Below are positions 26,689 to 35,749 of a stretch of 64,000 nucleotides of DNA, piece by piece. A program made the translations under genes and the position numbers. The DNA is taken from assembly GCA_041940025.1 (NCBI GenBank), contig JBGTSY010000006.1, positions 1 to 64,000 on the forward strand. Reading direction: 5' to 3'. Below the pieces are notes generated by a model that was given only the letters and a program-made list of their open reading frames with translations, did not search any database and was not told the origin of the DNA. This DNA comes from UBA5859 sp041940025. GTDB taxonomy: Bacteria > Pseudomonadota > Gammaproteobacteria > UBA5859. Every line of letters begins with the position of its first letter. Within the stretch, counting starts at the first letter, position 1.

Positions 26689-27120
26689 ATGGCGGTAGAA
26701 CGAACTCTATCCATAATCAAACCTGACGGTGTGGCGAAGAATATTATTGGTAAAATTTATTCTCGTTTCGAGACCTCTGATCTACAAGTGGTGGCCGCTA
26801 AAATGGTGCACTTGAGCAAACAGCAAGCGGAGGAATTCTACGGTGTACACAAGGAGCGTCCATTTTTTGACGATTTAGTGTCCTTTATGACCTCTGGACC
26901 TATTATGGTTCAGGTGCTCGAAGGAGAGTCCGCAATTACGAAAAACCGCGAGATTATGGGGGCCACCAATCCCAAGGAAGCCGCCTCAGGTACTATTCGT
27001 GCGGATTTTGCAGAAACTGTGGATGAAAATATCGTGCATGGTTCTGATGCAGCCGAAACGGCGGCGCAGGAGATCTCTTTTTTCTTCGGTGAAGACGGCG
27101 TTTGTCCGCGCACCCGATAA
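26689..27120 (+). CDS. ndk: nucleoside diphosphate kinase
   Basis: Transfers the gamma phosphate of NTPs to NDPs through a phosphohistidine. The 143 residues include ERTLSIIKPDGVAKN, RPFFDDLVSFMTSGP, GATNPKEAASGTIRADF and the active-site His in NIVHGSDA (about residue 117). A GGAG ribosome-binding site lies eight bases upstream. It is followed by rlmN, as in Pseudomonas and E. coli. Confidence 0.97.
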   Translation: MAVERTLSIIKPDGVAKNIIGKIYSRFETSDLQVVAAKMVHLSKQQAEEFYGVHKERPFFDDLVSFMTSGPIMVQVLEGESAITKNREIMGATNPKEAASGTIRADFAETVDENIVHGSDAAETAAQEISFFFGEDGVCPRTR

Positions 27121-27135
27121 GCTTGCGAGTTGGGT

Positions 27136-28227
27136 GTGACGCATAATTTGCTTGGCATTAGCCAGCCTCAGTTGGAGCTGTTTTTTTCACGCTTGGAGGA
27201 AAAACCCTTTCGCGCCAGGCAGCTCATGAAGTGGATCTATCGCCAAGAAGCGACAGATTTCGAGACCATGACCGATCTCAGCACGTCACTGCGCGGCCGG
27301 CTGGCACAATGTGCCATCATACAGCCGCCCAAAATTGTCCATCAGCATCTCTCCGCAGACGGCACCTACAAATGGTTGGTGGAGTTAGAAGATGGTAATC
27401 GGATCGAGACGGTTTATATTCCAGAAGATCGACGCGGCACACTGTGCATCTCTTCTCAAGTGGGCTGCTCTTTGGACTGTGCTTTCTGTTCCACCGGTAA
27501 GCAAGGTTATAGTCGCCATTTGCGGGCGGATGAGATCATCGGTCAGTTATATCTGGCGTATCAGGCGTTGAATCAGATCACGCCCGACTCTGCGCGTCGA
27601 TTGATTACCAATGTGGTATTGATGGGTATGGGAGAGCCCTTGCTCAATCTCGATCAGGTATTGCCTTGTTTAGAGCTGATGACCAATCAACTTGCTTATG
27701 GCCTATCTAGACGCCGCGTCACTGTGAGTACAGCAGGTGTGATCCCAGGCATCGAACGACTCGCTGAGACACAACCAGTGAGTTTGGCCGTCTCTTTGCA
27801 CGCACCTAATGATGAACTCAGAAGCCAGCTGGTACCGATCAATAAAAAATATCCAATAGAAAAGTTGATGGCTGCATGTCAAAGTTATAGTCAATTAGGT
27901 CCAAGACAAAAAATAACGTTTGAATATGTGCTATTAAAGGGTATAAATGATACACCCCAGTGTGGCAGGCAATTAATCGAACTGATGAAACAAGTCCCCT
28001 CCAAGGTCAATCTGATTCCTTTTAATTCGTTTCCGAATTCCGGATTTGAAAGACCGTCGAAAAAAGAGGTGTCACGATTCTTCTCGCAGCTAAATGGCGC
28101 GGGGGTACTCACCACAGTACGTCGTACCAGAGGGGATGACATAGATGCAGCCTGTGGCCAGTTGGTTGGCAATTTTAGGGATCGCACACGTCGAAGCGAT
28201 AAATACCTGCAGATCCAGCAAGGATAG
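27136..28227 (+). CDS. rlmN: dual-specificity 23S rRNA/tRNA adenine-C2 methyltransferase
   Basis: Radical-SAM enzyme that makes m2A at 23S rRNA A2503 and tRNA A37. About 363 residues, with EKPFRARQLMKWIY, the methyl-carrier and cluster segment CISSQVGCSLDCAFC (CxxxCxxC), GMGEPLLN, and the C-terminal RGDDIDAACGQL with the second catalytic Cys. The start may be GTG 27136 or TTG 27130. It begins 15 bases after ndk. Confidence 0.95.
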   Translation: MTHNLLGISQPQLELFFSRLEEKPFRARQLMKWIYRQEATDFETMTDLSTSLRGRLAQCAIIQPPKIVHQHLSADGTYKWLVELEDGNRIETVYIPEDRRGTLCISSQVGCSLDCAFCSTGKQGYSRHLRADEIIGQLYLAYQALNQITPDSARRLITNVVLMGMGEPLLNLDQVLPCLELMTNQLAYGLSRRRVTVSTAGVIPGIERLAETQPVSLAVSLHAPNDELRSQLVPINKKYPIEKLMAACQSYSQLGPRQKITFEYVLLKGINDTPQCGRQLIELMKQVPSKVNLIPFNSFPNSGFERPSKKEVSRFFSQLNGAGVLTTVRRTRGDDIDAACGQLVGNFRDRTRRSDKYLQIQQG

Positions 28228-28232
28228 CCAGT

Positions 28233-29006
28233 ATGAAAAGAGGATTACGACAACTATTAACTATCCCGTTGCTGATTTGTCTTGTGGCGTGTGCCAGCCT
28301 GACCACAGGCGACAAACTCAGCTCGCAGAAGAAACGGGAAGTCGCGGAACTCAATGCGCAGCTAGGTAGTCAATACCTCATTCAGGGGAAATACGAGCAG
28401 GCGGAAAAGAAATTCCTTAAAGCACTGGAGTTCGGACCAAAGCTAGCACCTGCCCGCGTCGGATTAGGAATGGTGTACGAACAGCAGGGAAAGGTGCTAC
28501 TCGCAGAAGAGAATTACCAATTAGCATTAAAGCTAGCTCCGAAGGATCCCGATACGTTGAACAACTACGGTACTTTTTTGTGCCGCAACGGTAGGATTTC
28601 AGAGGCAGAACAGTATTTTCTTGCCGTGGCACAATCGCCGAAAAATGCCCATCCCGAGCGTGCCTATGAAAATGCTGGGATCTGTTATCTAAGGGTGCCG
28701 AACTATACAAAATCAGAGACTTATCTGCGCCTGGCGTTAAAGGAGTCGCCCGAGTTACCACAAGCGCTTTTTTCTATGGCCAGGATCAGTCTCGAAACTG
28801 AAAATTATATTAAAGCCCGAGGATATTTAAGGCAATATCATGAGCTTAACGGGCAAAGTGCACAAAGTTTGCAATTGGCAATCGAAATAGAAGAAAGATT
28901 TGGCGTAGAGGATCAGGCCAATTTATACCGGACACTATTACTTCAGAAATTCCCAGATTCGGAGCCAGCACGTACATTACGAGCTATCCAATCAATAGGA
29001 GGATGA
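28233..29006 (+). CDS. pilW: type IV pilus biogenesis/stability lipoprotein PilW (PilF)
   Basis: A TPR lipoprotein that helps the PilQ secretin assemble in the outer membrane. The 257 residues start with a lipoprotein signal (LLICLVAC lipobox, Cys about 20), then several TPR repeats (YLIQGKYEQAEKKFLKALEFGPKLAPARVGLGMVY and following). Its position between rlmN and rodZ is the conserved pilF locus. No other pilus genes lie in the window. Confidence 0.9.
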   Translation: MKRGLRQLLTIPLLICLVACASLTTGDKLSSQKKREVAELNAQLGSQYLIQGKYEQAEKKFLKALEFGPKLAPARVGLGMVYEQQGKVLLAEENYQLALKLAPKDPDTLNNYGTFLCRNGRISEAEQYFLAVAQSPKNAHPERAYENAGICYLRVPNYTKSETYLRLALKESPELPQALFSMARISLETENYIKARGYLRQYHELNGQSAQSLQLAIEIEERFGVEDQANLYRTLLLQKFPDSEPARTLRAIQSIGG

Positions 29007-29011
29007 TTTAG

Positions 29012-30019
29012 GTGGAGCAGGATACTCCAAACATCTCACAATCCCCGGGACAAATCTTGTGTCAGAGAAGACGCTTGCTGGGCTTGTCACAATATCATGT
29101 TGCCTTGGAGTTGAAGCTCCCGGTTGACGTCATTTCATCTATTGAAGAAGATGATTTTTCCTACTTTTCTGCCGATCTGTATGTTCGCGGTCAACTGCTT
29201 AATTATGCTGCCTTGTTGGAGCTGCCCAGTGACGAGATTTTACTCGCCTGGCAGCAAATCAGAACTCGTCAGCTGTGGCATCCAAGCGCAGCAGCCTTGC
29301 CAGTTTCTCACCCTAGCTTACCTCAGGCGGATGCAGTGAGTTCCAGTTGGTCTGTGCGATTGGTCAGTTATGCAATCGGTATCATCGCATTTTCTTTGAC
29401 CTTTCTCTGGTGGCAAGAACAGCAGCCCTGGCCATTAGCCTCGGAAGGAGAGCGATTGATGGCGGCTATCTTAGAACAGGAAAGTATCTTGGCTGCTGAC
29501 AAATTGGAGCGAGAGCTAGAATTTGTCGGTCTGTTAGAAAAATACGCAATGGTGGAAATATCGCAACCGAATCCCAATGTCGCCAGCGAGTCTGATGTAA
29601 AAAGTACTGAAGAGACCAGTCTATCGGTTTCAGTTGAGTCTGCTGACGACGGTGGATCTGTACGCGTGGTCGAAACAAAACAGATGCCGCTACTCTCAAG
29701 TAGCATCAGACTGTCGGAATTGCCAAGTAGGGTGGCCAATCAATTCGATATTGATAGTGTGAGCGCCACACTTAATTTTGACGAAGCATCTTGGGTGGAG
29801 GTGGTCGACGGTACGGGCGAACGTCTCATGTATGAACTGGTGGATGCTGGCAATAAAATCGTTGTTCGAGGCTATCCACCCTACAATATTCACTTAGGCA
29901 ATGCGGCCGGTGTCACGGTGGAATACGATGGCGAGATCTTTGATCACTCGAAGTACATCCGCCATCGCACCGCGCGATTTCAACTGGGTGCGGTGGATAT
30001 AGTCGGCAAGAAATCTTAA
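29012..30019 (+). CDS. rodZ: cytoskeletal protein RodZ
   Basis: Membrane protein that links MreB to the elongation machinery. The 335 residues have a cytoplasmic Xre-type helix-turn-helix domain (PGQILCQRRRLLGLSQ... VISSIEEDDF), one transmembrane helix at about residues 111-132, a variable linker, and the C-terminal periplasmic domain with SWVEVVDGTGERLMYEL and GNAAGVTVEYDG. A GTG start is preceded by ATAGGAGGAT. In most relatives ispG follows; here hisS is next. Confidence 0.93.
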   Translation: MEQDTPNISQSPGQILCQRRRLLGLSQYHVALELKLPVDVISSIEEDDFSYFSADLYVRGQLLNYAALLELPSDEILLAWQQIRTRQLWHPSAAALPVSHPSLPQADAVSSSWSVRLVSYAIGIIAFSLTFLWWQEQQPWPLASEGERLMAAILEQESILAADKLERELEFVGLLEKYAMVEISQPNPNVASESDVKSTEETSLSVSVESADDGGSVRVVETKQMPLLSSSIRLSELPSRVANQFDIDSVSATLNFDEASWVEVVDGTGERLMYELVDAGNKIVVRGYPPYNIHLGNAAGVTVEYDGEIFDHSKYIRHRTARFQLGAVDIVGKKS

Positions 30020-30126
30020 ACTCCCTTCTCTTATCTAATTAAGACTAGACTGGTTATGGCTAAAAGCTGTTTGCTTGCTGTGATTCATTGCACAAAGCGG
30101 TGGATAGTAAATGAAAAGGTGGTGTT

Positions 30127-31413
30127 GTGAGTGGTAAATTGCAGTCAGTACGCGGCATGCGCGATATTTTGCCGGAGCAGAGCCTCGTTTGGCAGCATCT
30201 GGAACAGCACATATTCAATTGTGCACAGCAATATGGATATCAAGAGATCCGTCTGCCACTGTTGGAGAAAACAGAGCTTTTCAAACGTTCCATAGGTGAG
30301 ATTACCGATATCGTTGAGAAAGAGATGTACACCTTTGAGGATCGCAATGGTGACTCACTCTCATTACGACCGGAGGGTACGGCGAGCTGTGTGCGTGCCA
30401 CTTTGCAACATGGAATGTTGCATCATCAAATCCAGCGCTTATTTTATTTGGGGCCGATGTTCCGACACGAACGTCCGCAAAAGGGACGGTATCGTCAGTT
30501 TTCACAAGTGGGGTTCGAAACCTTCGGTATCGCGAATGCTTTGATAGATGCAGAGCTGATTTTTCTTTCTGCTCGATTATGGCGTAGTCTTGGGTTGGCG
30601 GATAGAGTCACACTTCAGATTAATTCATTGGGTACTAACGAAGAGCGTGCGACTTATCGTTCTCAGTTGGTGAGTTATTTTAAACAACATCAATCAGAAC
30701 TCGATGACGAAAGCATGCGTCGATTAACGACTAACCCATTGCGAATTTTGGATTCTAAAAATCCGGATATGGCAGCACTCATTGCCTCGGCGCCTAGTTT
30801 GTTAGATGCGCAGGGTGGGGAATCCTTGGGCCATTTTCAACAGCTTCGCGACTGTTTGGATCGGGCCGAGATCCAATATAGCGTTAACCCTTGTTTGGTG
30901 CGCGGGTTAGACTATTATTGTCACACTGTGTTTGAATGGGTGACTGACGATCTTGGCGCTCAGGGGACAATTTGTGCCGGTGGCCGTTACGATGGTCTGG
31001 TGACTCAGCTCGGTGGTCGGCCCACACCTGCCAGTGGCATGGCGATGGGATTAGATCGGATTGTAGAGATGTTAATCGAGCAGTCCCTGGTGCCTGCCGC
31101 TCAGACAGCAGATCTTTATATAGTGGCTCTGGGAGATCACGCTCTAAATGCAAGTTTGCTACTTGCAGAAGAGCTTAGAGATCACCTGCCTCTATTGAGG
31201 ATTGTGCATCCCGGAGTGGCAAGCGGGGCAAAAGCCCAATTTAAAAAAGCAGATCAATCGGGAGCAGCATTGGCCCTCATTTTGGGCGATGCGGAGATCG
31301 AAACAGAACAGGTGGCAGTGAAATTCTTAAAGTCTTCTGAAGCACAAAAGAGTTTGCCACAAATAGAACTAGTCACCTTTTTAACCAATTATTTTAACGG
31401 CGGACCAAGTTAA
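30127..31413 (+). CDS. hisS: histidyl-tRNA synthetase
   Basis: Class II aminoacyl-tRNA synthetase. The 428 residues have QSVRGMRDILPEQ at the N-terminus, LRPEGTASCVRA, motif 2 FRHERPQKGRYRQF, the His-specific LVRGLDYYCHTVFEW and GGRYDGLVTQLGG, and motif 3 GMAMGLDRI. A GTG start has AAAAGGTGG upstream. Part of the ndk-to-der housekeeping run. Confidence 0.97.
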   Translation: MSGKLQSVRGMRDILPEQSLVWQHLEQHIFNCAQQYGYQEIRLPLLEKTELFKRSIGEITDIVEKEMYTFEDRNGDSLSLRPEGTASCVRATLQHGMLHHQIQRLFYLGPMFRHERPQKGRYRQFSQVGFETFGIANALIDAELIFLSARLWRSLGLADRVTLQINSLGTNEERATYRSQLVSYFKQHQSELDDESMRRLTTNPLRILDSKNPDMAALIASAPSLLDAQGGESLGHFQQLRDCLDRAEIQYSVNPCLVRGLDYYCHTVFEWVTDDLGAQGTICAGGRYDGLVTQLGGRPTPASGMAMGLDRIVEMLIEQSLVPAAQTADLYIVALGDHALNASLLLAEELRDHLPLLRIVHPGVASGAKAQFKKADQSGAALALILGDAEIETEQVAVKFLKSSEAQKSLPQIELVTFLTNYFNGGPS

Positions 31414-31434
31414 AGAAAAAATGGGATTGTTGAT

Positions 31435-32118
31435 GTGAATGCCTACACCACTGACGAGCAACAAGTAGAAGAATTAAAAAACTGGTTTAAGGAAAACGGA
31501 ACCCCACTACTTTTTGTGGGTGCCGTTCTGTTATTGGGTTTAAGTGGTTGGCGATATTATCAAAGCAGTCAAGAGACGAACGCGCAACAAGCCGCTACAG
31601 TGTATTTCCAGATGATGACAATGATGCAAACAGATAAAGAGTTGGCGGATGCACAGGCTAGGAGTTTAATCGATCAATTTCCAAATACACCTTATCGCGA
31701 TCTGGCTGCATTGAGTTTGGCGAAATTGGCGGTGGATGAAAAAAGGTATGATGAAGCAAAATTACACTTGCAATGGCTTGTTGAACATTCCAAACAGAAA
31801 GCGATCCCGGACGTGGCTCGCCTTCGACTGGTCTATGTATTCATGGCAGAAGAAGAGTGGCAGGCGGCACTGGACTTGTTAGAGAACCCCGTTGTTGGGG
31901 AGAGTTTTGCTGCCCTTTATTTGGAAACCAAAGGGGATATCCATTTGCAGTTGCAACAATCTAATCAGGCTATTGCCAGCTTCCAGCAGGCGTTAGAAAA
32001 AGAGATCACTCCGTCGGCCAGTCAACGAATTGAACGCAAACTAGAAGATCTGGGCATGGCTTCCGATGTGAAACAAGGCGATGCACTTCCGCAGATCGAT
32101 ATTTCCCCGACACCATAA
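31435..32118 (+). CDS. yfgM: YfgM-type periplasmic TPR chaperone
   Basis: Inner-membrane protein that associates with the Sec translocon and hands exported proteins to periplasmic chaperones. The 227 residues begin TDEQQVEELKNWFKENG, have one transmembrane helix (about 24-42, ending GWRYYQSSQ), and TPR-like repeats in the periplasmic part. GTG start. It sits between hisS and bamB, as in E. coli. Confidence 0.93.
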   Translation: MNAYTTDEQQVEELKNWFKENGTPLLFVGAVLLLGLSGWRYYQSSQETNAQQAATVYFQMMTMMQTDKELADAQARSLIDQFPNTPYRDLAALSLAKLAVDEKRYDEAKLHLQWLVEHSKQKAIPDVARLRLVYVFMAEEEWQAALDLLENPVVGESFAALYLETKGDIHLQLQQSNQAIASFQQALEKEITPSASQRIERKLEDLGMASDVKQGDALPQIDISPTP

Positions 32119-32128
32119 AGGCGTAGTG

Positions 32129-33277
32129 ATGTCACAAATCAGACTGTTATTAGTTGCTATTTTGACTTCTTTTTTGCTGGCTTGTGCCAGTGATGTGCCC
32201 CCTGATCTGTTGGAAGAGCCGAAAGAGCTCACCGAGATCGAGGCGCAATATAAAATTAAAAAGAACTGGTCAGTGAATGTGGGCAAGGGGACCGACAAAC
32301 AGCGATTGAAGTTTATCCCTGCCATCACCGCTGATGAAGTCTATACAGTGGACTACAAGGGACGGATCTGGGCAATCGACCGAGCGTCTGGGAAAAAACT
32401 TTGGAAAAAAGATTTAAAAATTTTGCTCAGCGCCGGTCCAGGCATTCATGGCGATAGACTCTACTTGGCCACCCAGGATGGTCAACTCCTGTCGTTAGAT
32501 CGTGAAGATGGCAATTTGATCTGGTCAGCGCAATTAGATAGTGAGCTATTGGCTATTCCATTAGCCACAGATGAACAGTTATTTGCCGCCACTATTGATG
32601 GACAGATATATAGTTTAAATCCTGTCGATGGTTCCGTAGTTTGGCGTTACGCGACCCGTGTGCCTCCTTTGACACTGCGTGGTAGCAGTGGGCCGGTGTT
32701 GATTGATGAGCTATTGCTCTACGGTGCAGCGGATGGACGTCTAGTGGCGCTCAATCGCAACAGTGGGATGCCGGTTTGGGAGATTACGGTGAGCGTGGGT
32801 GAAGGCCGTTCTGAGTTAGCGCGTATAGTTGATATAGACGCAGATCCTATTATTTACGGTGACACCATCTTTGTGGTGACTTATCAGGGACACGTTGCTG
32901 CTGTGGATGCCGGATCTGGCGTACTGCTTTGGCGTCGGGAGATGTCCTCTTTTAGTGGCTTGCAAGTGGCCAATGGGCAACTCTATGTGACCGACAGCAG
33001 CGGTCAAATTTGGTCGCTTTCCAGAAGAACAGGTGCTGCGTTGTGGAAACAAGATGATTTGATGTTTCGTGATCTGACCGCGCCCGCATTTCATAATGGT
33101 TTAATTGTAGTGGGAGATAAAGAAGGTTATCTGCATTGGCTCTCTGCGGACAATGGAGATTTTCTGGCGCGAAATAGAATTGGAAACGACCGCTGGTTGT
33201 CCCCAATGAGGGCAGAGGACAATGAATTGATTGCGCTATCAGAAACTGGAAAATTAGTCTCCTTATATCTTGAATAA
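32129..33277 (+). CDS. bamB: outer-membrane assembly lipoprotein BamB
   Basis: Beta-propeller lipoprotein of the BAM complex. Starting at ATG 32129, the 382-residue product has a lipobox (FLLAC, Cys about 18) and eight PQQ-like blades (VDYKGRIWAIDRASGKKLWKK, ATQDGQLLSLDREDGNLIW and so on). The longer frame from 32081 overlaps yfgM and would bury the signal peptide, so it is not used. It is followed by der, as in E. coli. Confidence 0.95.
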   Translation: MSQIRLLLVAILTSFLLACASDVPPDLLEEPKELTEIEAQYKIKKNWSVNVGKGTDKQRLKFIPAITADEVYTVDYKGRIWAIDRASGKKLWKKDLKILLSAGPGIHGDRLYLATQDGQLLSLDREDGNLIWSAQLDSELLAIPLATDEQLFAATIDGQIYSLNPVDGSVVWRYATRVPPLTLRGSSGPVLIDELLLYGAADGRLVALNRNSGMPVWEITVSVGEGRSELARIVDIDADPIIYGDTIFVVTYQGHVAAVDAGSGVLLWRREMSSFSGLQVANGQLYVTDSSGQIWSLSRRTGAALWKQDDLMFRDLTAPAFHNGLIVVGDKEGYLHWLSADNGDFLARNRIGNDRWLSPMRAEDNELIALSETGKLVSLYLE

Positions 33278-33314
33278 AACCCATATTAGTCAAATCTACT
33301 GATACCATATCCCT

Positions 33315-34712
33315 ATGATCCCCGTCATCGCCCTCGTCGGTCGCCCCAATGTGGGGAAGTCCACTCTATTCAACCGCCTCACGCAATCTCGAGATGCATT
33401 GGTTGCCGATGAGCCGGGTTTAACTCGAGATCGAAAATACGGTCAAGGATACCGCGATGAGAGGAAGTTTATCGTCATTGATACGGGTGGTCTCACCGGT
33501 GAGCGAGAAGGGGTGGATCCGCTGATAGAGAAGCAAGTGGCTCAGGCCATCGAGGAGGCGGATATAGTCTGGCTTCTGGTGGACGGAAAAAGCGGGCCGA
33601 CTGCGGATGACGAAGAGCTGGCACAACGTATTCGACGGCAGGCAAAAAATTTATGGCTGGTGGTTAACAAAACAGAATCGGTGAATAAAGAGATCGCGAT
33701 GAGCGAGTTTGCATCCTTAGGGTTACCCCATATGATTGCAGTCTCCGCGACTCATGGTGAAGGTGTTTGGAGCGGTGTGGAGGCACTGCTGGCGCAGCTC
33801 CCCGAGGAGGTGGAATCAACCGATAGTTCACAAGACTATTCGGAGGCAATAAAGGTTGCCGTGGTAGGACGTCCCAATGTGGGCAAATCAACTTTGGTCA
33901 ATCGCTTTTTGGGTGAAGATAGGTTGGTTACTTTTGATATGCCTGGCACCACACGCGACAGTATTTTTGTGCCATTCGAACGCAGAGGGAAGCAGTATGT
34001 GTTAATTGACACAGCTGGGATCAGGCGTCGTGCACGGGTTCATGAAGCAGTGGAAAAGTTCAGTGTGATTAAAGCACTGCACGCCATCGATGCCGCCAAC
34101 GTGGTGATTATGATCATCGACGCAGTGGAGGGTGTCACCGATCAAGATACTCATCTATTGGGTTATATATTGGAGGCGGGGCGATCGTTAATCATTGCCG
34201 TTAATAAGTGGGATAAATTGGATGCGGCGATCCGACAAAAAACCAGGGATTCTCTAGACAGAAAATTACAGTTTGTTGAGTTTGCCCAGCAAATGACGAT
34301 CTCAGCATTGCATGGCACTGGTACCGGTCACCTGTTGGATGAGGCGGAACGTCTTTATCATGTCGCCCGTCGTTCCCTATCGACGCCACTGGTGACACAA
34401 GTGCTGAATGATGCGGTGGAAGAGCATCCCCCGCCACTTGTGCGCGGGCGACGCATTAAATTGAGATACGCACATCAAGGGGGCGTCAATCCACCCGTGA
34501 TTGTTATCCACGGTAATCAGACCAGCGCCTTACCTGGCCACTATAAGCGTTACCTGATGAATGTCTTTCGACAGGCATTCCAACTGGAAGGCACCCCTAT
34601 CAGATTAGAATTTCGTACCAGTGATAATCCTTTTAAGGGTCGGCGCAATAAACTCACTCCTCGACAGCAAAGGCGCCGCAAGCGCCTGATAAAACATGTG
34701 CGAAAAAGATAA
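33315..34712 (+). CDS. der: ribosome-assembly GTPase Der (EngA)
   Basis: Tandem-G-domain GTPase needed for 50S maturation. The 465 residues have two P-loops (GRPNVGKSTLFN about residue 8 and GRPNVGKSTLVN about 182), two switch II motifs (DTGG, DTAG), base-recognition motifs NKTE and NKWD, and a C-terminal KH-like domain ending in a very basic tail. NKTE in the first G domain replaces the textbook NKxD; a Glu there also occurs in some Der proteins. Confidence 0.97.
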   Translation: MIPVIALVGRPNVGKSTLFNRLTQSRDALVADEPGLTRDRKYGQGYRDERKFIVIDTGGLTGEREGVDPLIEKQVAQAIEEADIVWLLVDGKSGPTADDEELAQRIRRQAKNLWLVVNKTESVNKEIAMSEFASLGLPHMIAVSATHGEGVWSGVEALLAQLPEEVESTDSSQDYSEAIKVAVVGRPNVGKSTLVNRFLGEDRLVTFDMPGTTRDSIFVPFERRGKQYVLIDTAGIRRRARVHEAVEKFSVIKALHAIDAANVVIMIIDAVEGVTDQDTHLLGYILEAGRSLIIAVNKWDKLDAAIRQKTRDSLDRKLQFVEFAQQMTISALHGTGTGHLLDEAERLYHVARRSLSTPLVTQVLNDAVEEHPPPLVRGRRIKLRYAHQGGVNPPVIVIHGNQTSALPGHYKRYLMNVFRQAFQLEGTPIRLEFRTSDNPFKGRRNKLTPRQQRRRKRLIKHVRKR

Positions 34713-34760
34713 TGAAGTGAGGCAGGGAGCGACAACAAGAGTCGTTTCGCCTAGGGCCTA

Positions 34761-35600
34761 TCAGGGTGTATAAAAAAGAGTAGGATCCACTCGGGCATTA
34801 TTTAAACTGAGACCCCAATGTACATGGGGCCCGGTGACTCGCCCTGTCATGCCCACCTTACCTACCATTTGGCCTTTGTTGACCGGGTCGCCCTCGTTGA
34901 CGAGGATCTCCTGCAAGTGGCAAAGCATGCTGACTAACCCTTGACCATGATCGATAAAGACGGTTTTGCCGTTAAAGAAAAAATCTCCCGTGCCACTGAT
35001 GACACCGCTTGCCGGTGACAACAGGGGTGTTCCCTCGGCCGCTGCGATATCGATGCCGCTGTGGGGCGAACGCGGTTGATCATTAAAAAATCGCCGTAAA
35101 CCAAAAGGACTGCTTAATACGCCCTCTACCGGCGCAGTAAAGGTGAGATCTGGCGCGTCAGTGCGCCAGTTGGTGAATTTGCTTTTTATCAATTTTTTTT
35201 CGCGGATAATGCGATCCATATCTTTCTTGTAGGGATTTACTTGACGTTTATTGTCCAATTTGATGCGTTGTTCGGCGTAGCTTTTGGCATGGATGTCAAA
35301 ACTGAGGGACGGACCGTCCGGTTGCTGCAAATGCAGGGTGGCGGATCCAGGAGCAGTGTTCAGAGGAATGCCTATGAGGGCCACTAATTGGTTGTTTTGC
35401 TCCGTCACTAACACCCTTCGAGACTGATAAAACACCGGTGTTTCGGGGGTGACGGAGGATTCCAACGGGACCAACGCCACGCCGCCCGGAACCGGTGTAT
35501 GCTTCGGCAACGCCAGAGCGACGGAGTAGGGGACCAGCAATAGGGAAGCGAAAAGAGTGGTGATTGCCATAATCCGTGTTAATTGGCCTTTTTCTAGCAT
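34761..35600 (-). CDS. M23 family (LytM-type) peptidase
   Basis: A secreted murein endopeptidase-like protein of 279 residues. An N-terminal signal segment (about 8-30, ending VALALP) is followed by a beta-rich N-terminal region and a C-terminal LytM domain. Zinc ligands are visible: HSGIDIAA (His and Asp), and the HxH motif in GPHVHWGLSL; MLCHLQ supplies the other conserved His. All catalytic positions seem intact, so it may cut peptide cross-links rather than only activate amidases. It is convergent with der. Confidence 0.9.
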   Translation of the reverse strand: MLEKGQLTRIMAITTLFASLLLVPYSVALALPKHTPVPGGVALVPLESSVTPETPVFYQSRRVLVTEQNNQLVALIGIPLNTAPGSATLHLQQPDGPSLSFDIHAKSYAEQRIKLDNKRQVNPYKKDMDRIIREKKLIKSKFTNWRTDAPDLTFTAPVEGVLSSPFGLRRFFNDQPRSPHSGIDIAAAEGTPLLSPASGVISGTGDFFFNGKTVFIDHGQGLVSMLCHLQEILVNEGDPVNKGQMVGKVGMTGRVTGPHVHWGLSLNNARVDPTLFYTP

Positions 35601-35749
35601 ACAATGATTCCATCTGTGTCCATGTTGATCAAATTAGCAAAGGAGTTGCCCGCCATGTTTGTGTTCTCCTATTGGCCTAGTCGTCTTGTCCGTGTGTAGA
35701 ATGCAAAGATTGCGCCGCTCATTTTAAGTGAAGAGTCTCGCACAGTCCC

